Below, piece after piece: positions 35,374 to 45,431 of a stretch of 64,000 bases of DNA. Made by a program: the position numbers and the translations under genes. Origin of the DNA: Methylibium sp. Root1272 (GTDB taxonomy: Bacteria > Pseudomonadota > Gammaproteobacteria > Burkholderiales > Burkholderiaceae_C); contig NZ_LMDY01000001.1 in assembly GCF_001425905.1 (NCBI RefSeq), positions 254,890 through 318,889 on the forward strand, read 5' to 3'. The notes below the pieces were generated by a model, which was given only the letters and a program-made list of their open reading frames with translations, ran no database searches and was not told the origin of the DNA. Positions within the stretch are counted from its first letter, which is position 1. Each line of letters begins with the position of its first letter.

Positions 35374-35374
<1 letters not shown>
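34610..35374 (+). CDS. livG: Branched-chain-type ABC transporter ATPase LivG
   Basis: A 254-residue cytoplasmic ATPase. Walker A GPNGAGKTT, signature LSHGQRRQLEVG (a variant of LSGGQ), Walker B LLMLDEPGAG, and the LivG-type insertion around YQNSLLLDGLSVRDNLYLAVRG are visible. Its TGA overlaps the livF ATG as TGATG. It powers the LivHM pore together with LivF. Confidence 0.93.
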
Positions 35375-36096
<722 letters not shown>

Positions 36097-36131
36097 GAAG
36101 AACCAACCGAAAGAAAGCGAAGGAGGACGAG

Positions 36132-36518
36132 ATGAGCAACAACGACACCTGTTGGCAATCCAGCCTGGACGACGGACTCGGCCACCTGGAAACCTTCGGC
36201 AGCATCGCCCCCGGCACCCTGGCCGGCTACCGGCAGCTCCACGCTGCCGGTGCGGCAACCGACCACCTGGGCGCCAAGACCCGCGAGCTGATCTGCATCG
36301 CGGTCGCGGTGACCACGCGGTCGGAGCTGTGCATCCTCAACCACATCGCCAAGGCCCAGGTGCTGGGGGCGACGCGTGCCGAAGTGGCCGAGGCGCTGGG
36401 CGTGGCCGTGGCGATGAACGCCGGGGCCGCGATCACCTACGCCGGTCGTGCGATCGGCGCCTTCAACGAGTTCGCGGCCGACCCGCAGAAAGCCGTGGCG
36501 GAGAACCCCTGCGGTTGA
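36132..36518 (+). CDS. Carboxymuconolactone decarboxylase family protein (AhpD-like fold)
   Basis: A 128-residue helical protein of the CMD/AhpD fold. The core motif lies in LICIAVAVTTRSELCILNHIAKAQVLGATRAEV (key part ELCILNHIAKA), with Cys and His placed as in the family. The usual CxxC redox pair of AhpD is reduced to a single cysteine, so thioredoxin-like peroxidase chemistry is less likely than a gamma-carboxymuconolactone decarboxylase or proton-transfer role. AGGAGG precedes the ATG. It ends the liv-type operon, which suggests it acts on the imported compound. Confidence 0.8.
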   Translation: MSNNDTCWQSSLDDGLGHLETFGSIAPGTLAGYRQLHAAGAATDHLGAKTRELICIAVAVTTRSELCILNHIAKAQVLGATRAEVAEALGVAVAMNAGAAITYAGRAIGAFNEFAADPQKAVAENPCG

Positions 36519-36533
36519 GACCGCAGCGTCGCC

Positions 36534-37214
36534 CTAGGCCTTCGCGGCCGGCAGCGTGTCCGGCGCCGGCACGATGGACACGCCTTGCAGCCTCGCTGCC
36601 GCCTCCTGAGACTGCAGGGCGCGGCGGTAGGCGTCGCGAAGCTGCAGGCGCTCCCAGTAGGCCTTCACCGCGGGCGTGAAGCGCGGAGCGAGTCCGAGGT
36701 GCTGCGCCAGCAGCAGCGCATAGCCGACCGAGACATCCGCGGCCGTGAAGCGGCCGGCACACAGGTAATCCTCTTGGGTCAGCAGCGGCTCCAGCGTGCG
36801 CAGCCTGGCCAGGAACCACCTGGCATAGTCTTCCGCGACGACGGGCTGGCGCCGGTCTTCGGGCTCGAAGCGCGTGTAGCGCAGCACCAGCGTCTGCGGG
36901 AAGGTCAGCGTGGCCTCGCCGAAGTGCAGGTGGTTCAGGTAGGCGCCGTAGGCCGGATCGCCCGGCTCCACCGCCAATGGCGTGGTGCCGCTCACCGCAC
37001 AAAGGTACTGGCAGATCGCGGCCGACTCGGTCATGCGCGTGCTGCCGTCGATCATCAGGGGCACCGTGCCCAGCGGGTTGAGGTCGAGGTAGGCGCGCGC
37101 GGTCACGCGGGGCGGAAACGGCAGCATCCGCAGCTCGTAGGGCAGCCCCAGTTCCTCCAGCATCCACAGCGGACGGAACGAGCGCGCGCTCATGCAGTGG
37201 TACAGCGTGATCAT
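36534..37214 (-). CDS. Glutathione S-transferase family protein
   Basis: A 226-residue cytosolic GST. The N-terminal thioredoxin fold (about 1-80) has YHCMSARSFRPLWMLEELGLP, in which Ser10 could be the glutathione-activating residue, and the glutathione-binding motif TESAAICQYL with the cis-proline in GTVPLMI. The helical domain spans about 90-205, with the N-cap-like FTAADVSVGY. It converges on the liv-type operon end. Substrate unknown. Confidence 0.9.
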   Translation of the reverse strand: MITLYHCMSARSFRPLWMLEELGLPYELRMLPFPPRVTARAYLDLNPLGTVPLMIDGSTRMTESAAICQYLCAVSGTTPLAVEPGDPAYGAYLNHLHFGEATLTFPQTLVLRYTRFEPEDRRQPVVAEDYARWFLARLRTLEPLLTQEDYLCAGRFTAADVSVGYALLLAQHLGLAPRFTPAVKAYWERLQLRDAYRRALQSQEAAARLQGVSIVPAPDTLPAAKA

Positions 37215-37286
37215 CGTGAGACTCGCTTGCTGATCGAGAGCCGATCGAGAGGTCTGGGGCTTCGGGTGGACGGCCGGCGTCGACGT

Positions 37287-37936
<650 letters not shown>

Positions 37937-37940
<4 letters not shown>

Positions 37941-38917
37941 GCCGCGGTCTCGCTCTCGTGAGCCAGCCGCCGCGCCAGCGCCACCACTTGTGCGGTGGCG
38001 TCGGCCGCGTCGCAGGCCACCGCGTGCCGCCATGGCATCGATCGCAGCCACGTGAGCTGGCGCTTGGCGAGCTGGCGCGTCGCGGCGGCACCTTGCTCCT
38101 GCAGCGTCTTCAAGTCGGGCGGGTCACCGGCGTCGAGTGCGGCCCAGGCCTGACGGTAGCCCACGCAGCGCATCGACGGCAGCTCGGCGTGCAGGTCGCC
38201 GCGCGCGCGCAGGCGGCGCACCTCGTCCAGCAGCCCGGCCTGCAGCATGGCCGCGAAGCGCTCGCCGATGCGGGCGTGCAGCCAGCCGCGATCGGTGGGC
38301 TCCAGCGAGATCAGCGCAGTGTGGGGCGGGGCGGCGGGGGCCAAGTCGAAGCGACCGCTGTGAAAGCTCGACAGCGGTTGGCCGGTGGCGCGCCACACCT
38401 CCAGCGCGCGCTGGACGCGCTGCGCATCGTTCGGCGCCAGCCGCGCGGCCGTGGCCGGGTCCACCGTGGCCAGCTCGGCGTGCAGTGCCGGCCAGCCGCG
38501 TTCGCGGGCCTGGGCGTCGAGCGCGGCGCGAAGGGCCGGGTCGGCCGGCGGGAGCGTGTCGATGCCGTCGAACAGCGCCTTGAAGTACAGCATCGTGCCG
38601 CCCACCAGCAGCGGCAGCCGCCCGCGGGCGCGGATCTCGCCCATCGCACGCCGCGCGTCGGCGACGAACTGCGCGGCCGAGTACGCCGCGCTGGGCTCGA
38701 TCAGGTCGATCAGGTGGTGCGGCACGAGCGCGCGCTCGGCGGCGCTGGGCTTGGCGGTGCCGATGTCCATGCCGCGGTAGACCAGCGCGGAGTCGACGCT
38801 GATCACCTCGACCGGCAGCGCCGCAGCCAGCGCCAGTGCGGCGGCCGTCTTGCCGGCGGCGGTGGGGCCGGCCAGGCAGAGGGCCTCCAGCCCCGCGGGG
38901 GCGGGGGCCGCGCTCAC
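37937..38917 (-). CDS. miaA: tRNA dimethylallyltransferase
   Basis: A 326-residue enzyme that adds a dimethylallyl group to A37 of tRNAs that read UNN codons. The P-loop GPTAAGKT is at about 19-26. The [16 protein letters not shown] motif, [14 protein letters not shown] and the [10 protein letters not shown] segment are all characteristic. The proposed GTG start at 38917 overlaps the stop of the pseudouridine synthase gene as GTGA and gives the expected N-terminus; longer readings enter that gene in another frame. Part of a tRNA/rRNA modification and repair cluster with mutL, queG and tsaE. Confidence 0.94.
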
Positions 38918-40221
38918 AGGAAGGACTCGAAGGGCCCGAGGTAACGCCACTGCCCCGGCGGCAGCTCGCCCAGGCCCACGCGGCCGATGCGGATGCGCTT
39001 GAGCGTCACCACCTGCAGGCCTACCAGCTCGCACATGCGGCGGATCTGGCGTTTCTTGCCCTCGCGCAGCACCACGCGCAGCTGCTGCTCGTTCTGCCAC
39101 GACACCTTGGCCGGCTTGAGCCGCTCGCCGTCGAGCTCGAGGCCGTGGCGCAGGCGCTCCAGCTGCTCGGCCGGGAAGGCCTCGTTCAGCGCGGTGACTT
39201 CCGGGTGTGCGGTCCACGAAACGCGCACCACGTACTCCTTCTCGACCTTGCTGTCCTCGCCAATCAGCTGCTTGGCGACGCGGCCGTCCTGCGTCAGCAC
39301 CAGCAGGCCGGTGGAGTCGAGGTCCAGGCGGCCGGCGGGCACCAGGTGCTTCAGCTGGCTGGCATTGAAGCGCTGCTTGCTGCCGTCGTTCGCCCAGCGG
39401 TTGGCGGCGGTGACCAACGTGAAGGCCGGCGCATGGCCGTCCTCGGCCTGGCCGCTCACATAGCCCAGCGGCTTGTGCAGCAGGATGGTCACGCGCTGCG
39501 CCTGCTCCAGCTTCGCCTGCGGGTCGATGGCGATCTGCTGCTCGGGCCGCACGCGGGCGCCGAGCTGGTCGACCACCACGCCGTCGACGCGCACGTAGCC
39601 CTGTTCGATCCACTCGTCGGCCTCGCGGCGCGAGGCGAGGCCCAGCTCGCTCATGCGCTTGGAGAGGCGCGGGTTGAGCGCCTCGGTCGGCGCGCCGCTG
39701 GCGGCGCGGGCCGGGGCAGAGCGGGGCGGTGGGCGCTGTGACGGCCGGGCCGACGGGCGCGGCGCACCGCTATCGGCTGCGCGCGGCGGGCGGCGGTCGG
39801 TGCTCGGCCCGCGGGCCGGGTCGCGCGAGGCGGGGCGCTCGGAGGTGCGGTTCGGGTCACGCGGCGAGCGTTCGGCACCGGGCCGGCCGGGGTCGCGCGG
39901 GGGCCGGCCGGTCTCCGCGCGAGGTGCCGGGCGCGGTGTGTCGCGGCGTGGCGGCGGGCGCGGTGCGTCGCTGCGCGGTGTGTCGCTGCGCGGGCGGCCG
40001 GGCGCGGCGGGTGCAGTGCGGCCGCCGCGGGGCGGGGCGTCGGCCCGCTCGGGCCGCGGTGGGGGCGTGCTTTCCGCGCGCTGGCGGGCGCGCTCGGCCT
40101 CGGCCTGCGCCAGTGTCGGGCGCGCCGGCTTCACGCCGCCGCTGCGCAGCGGCGCGCGGCGTTCGGTCGCGGGGGAGGAGGGCGCGCCGGGCGCCGGCTT
40201 CTTGAGCTTGAGGGTGGCCAT
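38914..40221 (-). CDS. RsuA/RluB/RluF-family rRNA pseudouridine synthase with long disordered N-terminus
   Basis: A 435-residue enzyme that isomerises uridine to pseudouridine in rRNA. An S4 RNA-binding domain starts near residue 185 ([20 protein letters not shown]), and the catalytic domain has the active-site aspartate in [15 protein letters not shown] and the later GKKRQIRRM motif. The sequence around KPLGYVSGQ resembles the betaproteobacterial RluF-like (23S U2604) group. The first ~180 residues are an Arg/Pro/Ala-rich low-complexity extension with repeated RDP and RPSxRP-type units, absent in E. coli homologues and probably RNA-binding. It is co-transcribed with miaA. Confidence 0.88.
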   Translation of the reverse strand: MATLKLKKPAPGAPSSPATERRAPLRSGGVKPARPTLAQAEAERARQRAESTPPPRPERADAPPRGGRTAPAAPGRPRSDTPRSDAPRPPPRRDTPRPAPRAETGRPPRDPGRPGAERSPRDPNRTSERPASRDPARGPSTDRRPPRAADSGAPRPSARPSQRPPPRSAPARAASGAPTEALNPRLSKRMSELGLASRREADEWIEQGYVRVDGVVVDQLGARVRPEQQIAIDPQAKLEQAQRVTILLHKPLGYVSGQAEDGHAPAFTLVTAANRWANDGSKQRFNASQLKHLVPAGRLDLDSTGLLVLTQDGRVAKQLIGEDSKVEKEYVVRVSWTAHPEVTALNEAFPAEQLERLRHGLELDGERLKPAKVSWQNEQQLRVVLREGKKRQIRRMCELVGLQVVTLKRIRIGRVGLGELPPGQWRYLGPFESFL

Positions 40222-40255
40222 GTCGGTGTCGATTGGATCATGGCGCGCCGCCGGC

Positions 40256-41137
40256 TCAGGAGGCCAGCCCGAACAGCTCGCGCAGCGCCTCGCGGTAGGC
40301 GCTCTGGCCGACGGCGTTGGTGTTGTGGTGCGAGCCGCCGTCCACCAACAGCCAGCGCTTCGGCGCAGCGGCGCGGTCGTACAGCGCCTTGCCGAGCGCG
40401 GGTGGGATCAACCGGTCCTCGCTGCCGTGCACCACCAGCAGCGGCGAGCCGATGTTCGCTACCTTGGCCTGCGCGTCGAAGCGCTGCGTGATCAGCGGAC
40501 CGAGCGGCAGCCAGCCCCAGCGCATCTGCGAGAACACGTCGCGCACCGAGGTGAAGCTGCCCTCGACGATCAGCCCGGTCTCGTCGGGCACCTGCGCGGC
40601 GAGGTCGATCGCGATCGCGCCGCCCAGCGAGTGGCCGAAGATGTAGCGCGGCGCGCCCGGGTGCTGCACGGCAAGCCAGTCCCAGGCGGCGCGGGCGTCC
40701 TCGTAGGCCATCTGCTCGGACGGCAGCTCCCCCGGGGCGCTGCGGCCGAAGCCGCGATAGTCGATCGCCAGCACGCTGAAGCCCAGCTCCTGCATGCGCC
40801 GAACGCGGCGGGCGCTGCCGGTCACGTCCCATCGAGCGCCGTGCAGGTAGAGCAGCACCGGGGCCGGGCTCGCCGCGCCCGGGTGCGGATGCCACAGCCC
40901 GTGCAGGCGCGTCGGCTGGCCGGTGTGCGCGGAGTCGAACGCGATCCACACGTCCTGCATGCCCTCGGCGGCCTCGGTGCCGCCCCGCCAGGGCGAGGCG
41001 GCGGGTTGGAAGATCCAGCGGCGCTGCTGGGTGTCGAGCGAGCTGCAGCCGGCGGACAGCAGCGCCAGACAAAGCAGCAGGGCGACGAGGGCGAGCGGGA
41101 GGCCGAATCGGCGGGTGGGGCGGGGTACGGCGGGCAT
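40256..41137 (-). CDS. Alpha/beta-hydrolase lipoprotein
   Basis: A 293-residue serine hydrolase with a lipoprotein signal: positive N-terminus, hydrophobic LVALLLCLALLS and cysteine in SAGCSS. The hydrolase fold shows the oxyanion HGARWD, nucleophile elbow GHSLGG, acid in VHGSEDRLIP and histidine in GGSHHN. It resembles bacterial BEM46/FrsA-like esterases and acts in the periplasm, anchored to a membrane. It lies between mutL and the pseudouridine synthase gene with short gaps, in the same direction, so it may be co-transcribed with both. Confidence 0.88.
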   Translation of the reverse strand: MPAVPRPTRRFGLPLALVALLLCLALLSAGCSSLDTQQRRWIFQPAASPWRGGTEAAEGMQDVWIAFDSAHTGQPTRLHGLWHPHPGAASPAPVLLYLHGARWDVTGSARRVRRMQELGFSVLAIDYRGFGRSAPGELPSEQMAYEDARAAWDWLAVQHPGAPRYIFGHSLGGAIAIDLAAQVPDETGLIVEGSFTSVRDVFSQMRWGWLPLGPLITQRFDAQAKVANIGSPLLVVHGSEDRLIPPALGKALYDRAAAPKRWLLVDGGSHHNTNAVGQSAYREALRELFGLAS

Positions 41138-41167
41138 GGGCTACAGAGCGCCGCGCCGCGCGGAAGT

Positions 41168-42991
41168 TCAGCGGCCGCGCAGGAAGCGCTGGTCCAGTTC
41201 CTTCAGCGTGAGCTGGCGCCAGGTCGGCCGGCCGTGGTTGCACTGGTCGGCGCGCTCGGTGCGCTCCATGTCGCGCAGCAGCGCGTTCATCTCTTCCACG
41301 CTGAGGCGCCGGTTGGCGCGCACCGCGCCGTGGCAGGCCATGCTCGACAGCAGCTCGTGCTGCGCGCGCTCGATCGCGTGGCTGGCGTCGTAGCGGGCCA
41401 GTTCGGCCAGCACTGAGCGCGCGAGCGCCACCATGTCGCCACCGGCCAGCGCGGCGGGGTGCGAGCGCAGCGCCAGCACGCTGGGCGACAGCACCGTGAG
41501 GTCGAGGCCGAGCCGCGCCAGCGTCTCGACCTGGGCCTCGGCGGTGGCCACCTCGGCGGCGGTGGCGGGAAAGATGGCGGGGATCAGCAGCGGCTGCGCG
41601 TCGATGTGCGCGCCGGCCAGACCGGCCTTCAGCCGCTCGTAGACCACGCGCTCGTGCGCGGCGTGCATGTCGACGATGACCAGGCCGTCGCGGTTCTCGG
41701 CCAGGATGTACACGCCGCCCAGTTGCGCCAGCGCGCGGCCCAGCGGCCAGTCATCGCCACCGTGAGCGGCCGACGTTGACGGCAACGACGCAGAAGAAGA
41801 GGGCCCGCGGCCGGACTCGGGCTCCAGGTGCAGCAGCACGTCGACCGCGTCGCTGCTCGGCGCGGGCCAGGCCGGCCGGCGCTCGCTGATGCCGGCGCCC
41901 AGACCCAGCCCGGCCTGCTCGGCCAGCGGGCTCCACACGGCCGGCCGGGTGGGCTCGAACAGCGCGGGACGGGTCTCGTCGGCGCGCGGCAACGCCAGCG
42001 CGTCCTCGGCGGCATGGCGCACTGCCTGGTGCACCTCGCGGCCGTCGCGGAAGCGCACCTCGATCTTGGTCGGGTGCACGTTCACGTCCACCCGCGAGGG
42101 CGCGATCTCGATGAACAGCAGATAGCTCGGCTGGCGCCCGCCGTGCAGCACGTCGGCGTAGGCGGTGCGCAGGCCGTGCGAGATGAGCCGGTCGCGCACG
42201 TGGCGGCCGTTGACGTAGACGTACTGCTCGTCGGCGCGCGCGCGCGCGGCGTCGGGCAGGCCGATGCGGCCGCTGATGCGCAGGCCGGTGGGCTGGGCCG
42301 TGACCTCGCGGCTGTGGGCGACGAAATCCTCGCCCAGCGCGTCGCGGATGCGCTGCTCGAGCGGCGCGCGGCGCCACTGCGCCAGCAGCTTGCCCTCGTG
42401 CCAGACCGCGAAGCCGACGTCGGGCCGCGCCAGCGCGTGGCGGCGCACCGCCTCCAGGCAGTGGGCGAGCTCGGTGGCATCGGTCTTCAGGAACTTGCGG
42501 CGCGCCGGCGTGCTGAAGAACAGCTCTCGCACCTCCACGCTGGTGCCGACGCCGCGCGCGGCGGGCACCAGCTCGCCGGAGCGGGCGTCGAGCCGCTGCG
42601 CGTGCGGCGCGTCGGTATGGCGGCTGGCGATCGACAGCTCCGACACCGCGGCGATGGCGGCCAGCGCCTCGCCGCGAAAGCCCATCGTCGACACGTTCTC
42701 CAGCTCGTCGAGCGAGGCGATCTTGCTGGTGGCGTGGCGCTTCAGCGCCAGCGGCAGCTCGTTGGCGGGAATGCCGGCGCCGTCGTCCTCCACCAGGATG
42801 GAGCGCACGCCGCCGGCCATCAGCCGAACGACGATCTCGCGCGCGCCGGCGTCGAGCGCGTTGTCGACCAGTTCGCGCACCACCGAGGCCGGCCGTTCGA
42901 CCACTTCGCCGGCGGCGATCTGGCTCACCAGCTCGTCGGGCAGTTCGCGGATCTGCCGGCGCGGGCCGGCCGGGGACATCACGGCATTCAT
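41168..42991 (-). CDS. mutL: DNA mismatch repair protein MutL with endonuclease motifs
   Basis: A 607-residue mismatch repair protein. The N-terminal GHKL ATPase has ELVDNALDAGA, EDDGAGIP and TMGFRGEALAAI. The C-terminal part contains DMHAAHERVVYE (near residue 440), fitting the DxHA-x2-E-x4-E metal site, as well as ACHGAVRAN and QCNHGRPT, which mark MutL proteins with intrinsic nicking activity. E. coli MutL lacks these and relies on MutH. ATG 42991 is preferred; ATG 42979 is an alternative. A TACAAT element lies 7 nt before the start, suggesting a leaderless transcript. Confidence 0.95.
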   Translation of the reverse strand: MNAVMSPAGPRRQIRELPDELVSQIAAGEVVERPASVVRELVDNALDAGAREIVVRLMAGGVRSILVEDDGAGIPANELPLALKRHATSKIASLDELENVSTMGFRGEALAAIAAVSELSIASRHTDAPHAQRLDARSGELVPAARGVGTSVEVRELFFSTPARRKFLKTDATELAHCLEAVRRHALARPDVGFAVWHEGKLLAQWRRAPLEQRIRDALGEDFVAHSREVTAQPTGLRISGRIGLPDAARARADEQYVYVNGRHVRDRLISHGLRTAYADVLHGGRQPSYLLFIEIAPSRVDVNVHPTKIEVRFRDGREVHQAVRHAAEDALALPRADETRPALFEPTRPAVWSPLAEQAGLGLGAGISERRPAWPAPSSDAVDVLLHLEPESGRGPSSSASLPSTSAAHGGDDWPLGRALAQLGGVYILAENRDGLVIVDMHAAHERVVYERLKAGLAGAHIDAQPLLIPAIFPATAAEVATAEAQVETLARLGLDLTVLSPSVLALRSHPAALAGGDMVALARSVLAELARYDASHAIERAQHELLSSMACHGAVRANRRLSVEEMNALLRDMERTERADQCNHGRPTWRQLTLKELDQRFLRGR

Positions 42992-42998
42992 CGGAAAG

Positions 42999-43004
42999 AT
43001 TGTA
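42999..43004 (-). promoter_or_regulatory. -10 element 7 nt before mutL
   Basis: On the minus strand TACAAT ends 7 nt before the mutL ATG, so transcription would begin at or next to the start codon. No Shine-Dalgarno sequence fits in the gap. Confidence 0.5.
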
Positions 43005-43078
43005 GGAGGGCGAATTCGCCGGTCGGCCTGTTATGGTCTCGGACGCAGCTTTCACAGACCCTGGAATTCTCCTCACGC

Positions 43079-44713
43079 ATGCACGACCTCACGCTGATCG
43101 TCACGCTGGCCGGTGGCCTGGCCTTCGCCCTCCTGTTGGGGGCGCTGACGCGCAGGCTCGGGTTGTCGACGCTGGTGGGCTACATGCTGGCGGGCATCGT
43201 GGTCGGGCCCAACACCCCGGGCTTCGTGGCCGACCAGTCGCTGGCCTCGCAGCTCTCGGAGATCGGCGTGATCCTGCTGATGTTCGGCGTGGGGCAGCAC
43301 TTCCATCCGCAGGAGCTGCTGCGCGTATGGCGCCTCGCGGTGCCCGGCGCGGTGGCGCAGAGCCTGGTGGCGGGCGTGGCCGGCTGGGCCGCGGCGCGGG
43401 CTTTCGGCTGGTCGCATGCGGCCGGCGCGGTGTTCGGCATGTCGTTGGCGGTGGCGAGCACGGTGGTGCTGATGCGCATGCTGGTGGAGCGCGACCGCCT
43501 GAGTTCGCGCGACGGCCACGTGGCGGTGGGCTGGCTGATCGTCGAGGACCTGTTCACCGTCGCGGCGCTGGTGGTGCTGCCGGTGCTGGCCAGTGACACC
43601 GCCGACGCGCAGGGCCTGGGCGGCGCGCTGCTGCTGGCACTTGGCAAGGTGGCGGCCTTCGTGGCGATCGTCATGCTGGTGGGCACCCGCGTGGTCAGCC
43701 GGCTGCTCGAGCGCGTGGCCGGCACGCGCTCGGCCGAGCTGTTCACGCTCACGGTGTTCGTGGTGGCGCTGGGCGTGGCGGTGCTGGCGTCGGAGCTGTT
43801 CCATGTGTCGGTCGCGCTCGGGGCCTTCTTCGCCGGGCTGGTGGTCGGGCAGTCGCGCTTCGGGCCGCAGGCCGCCGCCGACATGGCGCCGTTCCGCGAT
43901 GTCTTCACCGCGCTGTTCTTCGTCTCGGTGGGCATGCTGTTCAACCCGAACCTGGTGGTGGAGCAGCCGGCGCTCGTGCTCACCGCGCTGGGCGTCGTGC
44001 TGCTGCTCAAGCCGCTGGTGGCGGTGGTGATCGTGCTGCTGCTGCGCTCGGACTGGCGCACCGCCGCGACGGTGGGCGTGGGCCTGGCGCAGATCGGCGA
44101 GTTCTCGTTCATCCTGGCGAGTCTGGGGTTGAGCCTGGGCGTGATCCCCAAGGAGGCGCTGGACGTGCTGGTGGTGGCGGCCATCGTCTCGATCGCGCTC
44201 AACCCGGTGCTGTTCCGCCTGGTCGAGCGCTGGCTGCCGAAGGAGCGCAGCAAGTCCGAGGAGGAAGAGGTGCCGCTGGCCTCCACCTATGCGCCGGACG
44301 CACCGGGGGCCGTGGTGGTGCTGGCCGGTTACCGCTCGCTCGGGCGGCGCGTGGTGCAGCGCTGCGCCGCGGCCGGCATTCCGCTGTGCGTGGTGCAGCA
44401 CGAGGCGAGCGAGGCGATCGAAGGCCTGCCGCCGGGCGTGGCCCAGGTGTACGGCGATCCTGGCCGGCCCGATGTGCTGGCCGCTGCCGGCCTGGCGCAG
44501 GCACACATGCTGGTGGTGGCCGACATGCCGCTGGTCGACAAGATGCAGGTCTGCCGCGCGGCGCGCCAGCTCAATCCGCGTGTCGAGATCATCGGCGCGG
44601 CGATGAACGACGCCGAGGCCGCCTGGCTGCGCGACTTCGGGGCCGAGTTCGTGGTCGACGCGCTCGACGAACAGACCGAGCAGATCACCCGCGCCATCCG
44701 CGCGCGGCTGTGA
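43079..44713 (+). CDS. CPA2-type cation:proton antiporter with TrkA-N domain (KefB-like)
   Basis: A 544-residue membrane transporter. Residues about 1-390 form the Na+/H+ exchanger domain, with LGYMLAGIVVGPNTPG-type opening (GYMLAGIVVGPNTPG), ALAVASTVV-like SLAVASTVVLMRML and VGWLIVEDLFTV carrying the conserved acidic residue. Residues about 400-544 form a Rossmann RCK/TrkA-N domain. Its nucleotide loop reads AGYRSLG, replacing the second glycine of the usual GxGxxG with arginine, so NAD(H) control may be altered. It is divergent from mutL. Probably exchanges K+ or Na+ for protons. Confidence 0.88.
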   Translation: MHDLTLIVTLAGGLAFALLLGALTRRLGLSTLVGYMLAGIVVGPNTPGFVADQSLASQLSEIGVILLMFGVGQHFHPQELLRVWRLAVPGAVAQSLVAGVAGWAAARAFGWSHAAGAVFGMSLAVASTVVLMRMLVERDRLSSRDGHVAVGWLIVEDLFTVAALVVLPVLASDTADAQGLGGALLLALGKVAAFVAIVMLVGTRVVSRLLERVAGTRSAELFTLTVFVVALGVAVLASELFHVSVALGAFFAGLVVGQSRFGPQAAADMAPFRDVFTALFFVSVGMLFNPNLVVEQPALVLTALGVVLLLKPLVAVVIVLLLRSDWRTAATVGVGLAQIGEFSFILASLGLSLGVIPKEALDVLVVAAIVSIALNPVLFRLVERWLPKERSKSEEEEVPLASTYAPDAPGAVVVLAGYRSLGRRVVQRCAAAGIPLCVVQHEASEAIEGLPPGVAQVYGDPGRPDVLAAAGLAQAHMLVVADMPLVDKMQVCRAARQLNPRVEIIGAAMNDAEAAWLRDFGAEFVVDALDEQTEQITRAIRARL

Positions 44714-44742
44714 ACCGCCGCTGTCGCGTCATCGCCGCCCCG

Positions 44743-44748
44743 GATAAT
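44743..44748 (+). promoter_or_regulatory. -10 element 8 nt before dedA
   Basis: GATAAT is followed after 8 nt by the dedA ATG, without a ribosome site between. A leaderless or nearly leaderless transcript is likely. Confidence 0.5.
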
Positions 44749-44756
44749 CGCGCCCC

Positions 44757-45413
44757 ATGGAATTCATTGCCTACCTGATCGACTTCATCCTGCGCGTCGA
44801 CGTGCACCTCGCGGCCTTCGTGCAGGCCTACGGGGCCTGGGTCTACGCGCTGCTGTTCCTGATCGTGTTCGTCGAGACCGGCGTGGTGGTGATGCCCTTC
44901 CTGCCCGGCGACTCGCTGCTGTTCGTGGTGGGCACGCTGTGCGGCGCCGGATTGATGAGCCTGCCGGTGGCGATGGGTCTGCTGCTGGTGGCCGCGGTGC
45001 TGGGCGACCAGACCAACTACTCGATCGGCCGCTATTTCGGCCCCAAGGTGTTCCAGTGGGAGAACTCGCGCTTCTTCAACAAGCGCGCCTTCGACCAGGC
45101 CCATGCCTTCTACGAGCGCTATGGCGGCATCACCATCGTGCTGGCGCGCTTCATGCCGTTCATCCGCACCTTCGCGCCCTTCGTGGCCGGCGTGGCGGCG
45201 ATGAGCCGCAGCAAGTTCACCGGCTACAACGTGTTGGGCGGCGTGCTGTGGGTCTGCGGCCTGGTGCTGGCCGGCTACTGGTTCGGCAACATCCCCTGGG
45301 TGCAGCAGAACCTCAGCAAGATCATCTGGGCGATGATCATCATCCCCGGCGTGGTGGCGCTGATCGGCGCCTGGCGCGCCAGCCGCGGCGAGGGCAAGGC
45401 ACCGGCGGTCTGA
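44757..45413 (+). CDS. dedA: DedA-family membrane protein
   Basis: A 218-residue inner-membrane protein of the DedA/VTT superfamily. Motifs are FVETGVVVMPFLPGDSLLF, GDQTNYSIGRYFG and RFMPFIRTFAPFVAGVAAM with the conserved arginine pair. DedA proteins help recycle undecaprenyl phosphate or move phospholipids across the membrane and support resistance to cationic peptides. A -10 element lies 8 nt before the ATG. It converges on amiC with an 18-bp gap. Confidence 0.92.
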   Translation: MEFIAYLIDFILRVDVHLAAFVQAYGAWVYALLFLIVFVETGVVVMPFLPGDSLLFVVGTLCGAGLMSLPVAMGLLLVAAVLGDQTNYSIGRYFGPKVFQWENSRFFNKRAFDQAHAFYERYGGITIVLARFMPFIRTFAPFVAGVAAMSRSKFTGYNVLGGVLWVCGLVLAGYWFGNIPWVQQNLSKIIWAMIIIPGVVALIGAWRASRGEGKAPAV

Positions 45414-45431
45414 CGCCGACGGCGCCGCGTG

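Noticed and set aside
42985-43003. A GGAAAG hexamer upstream of mutL as a fifth regulon site
   Set aside because: There is no second hexamer at the 11-bp period and no -10 element at the right distance.
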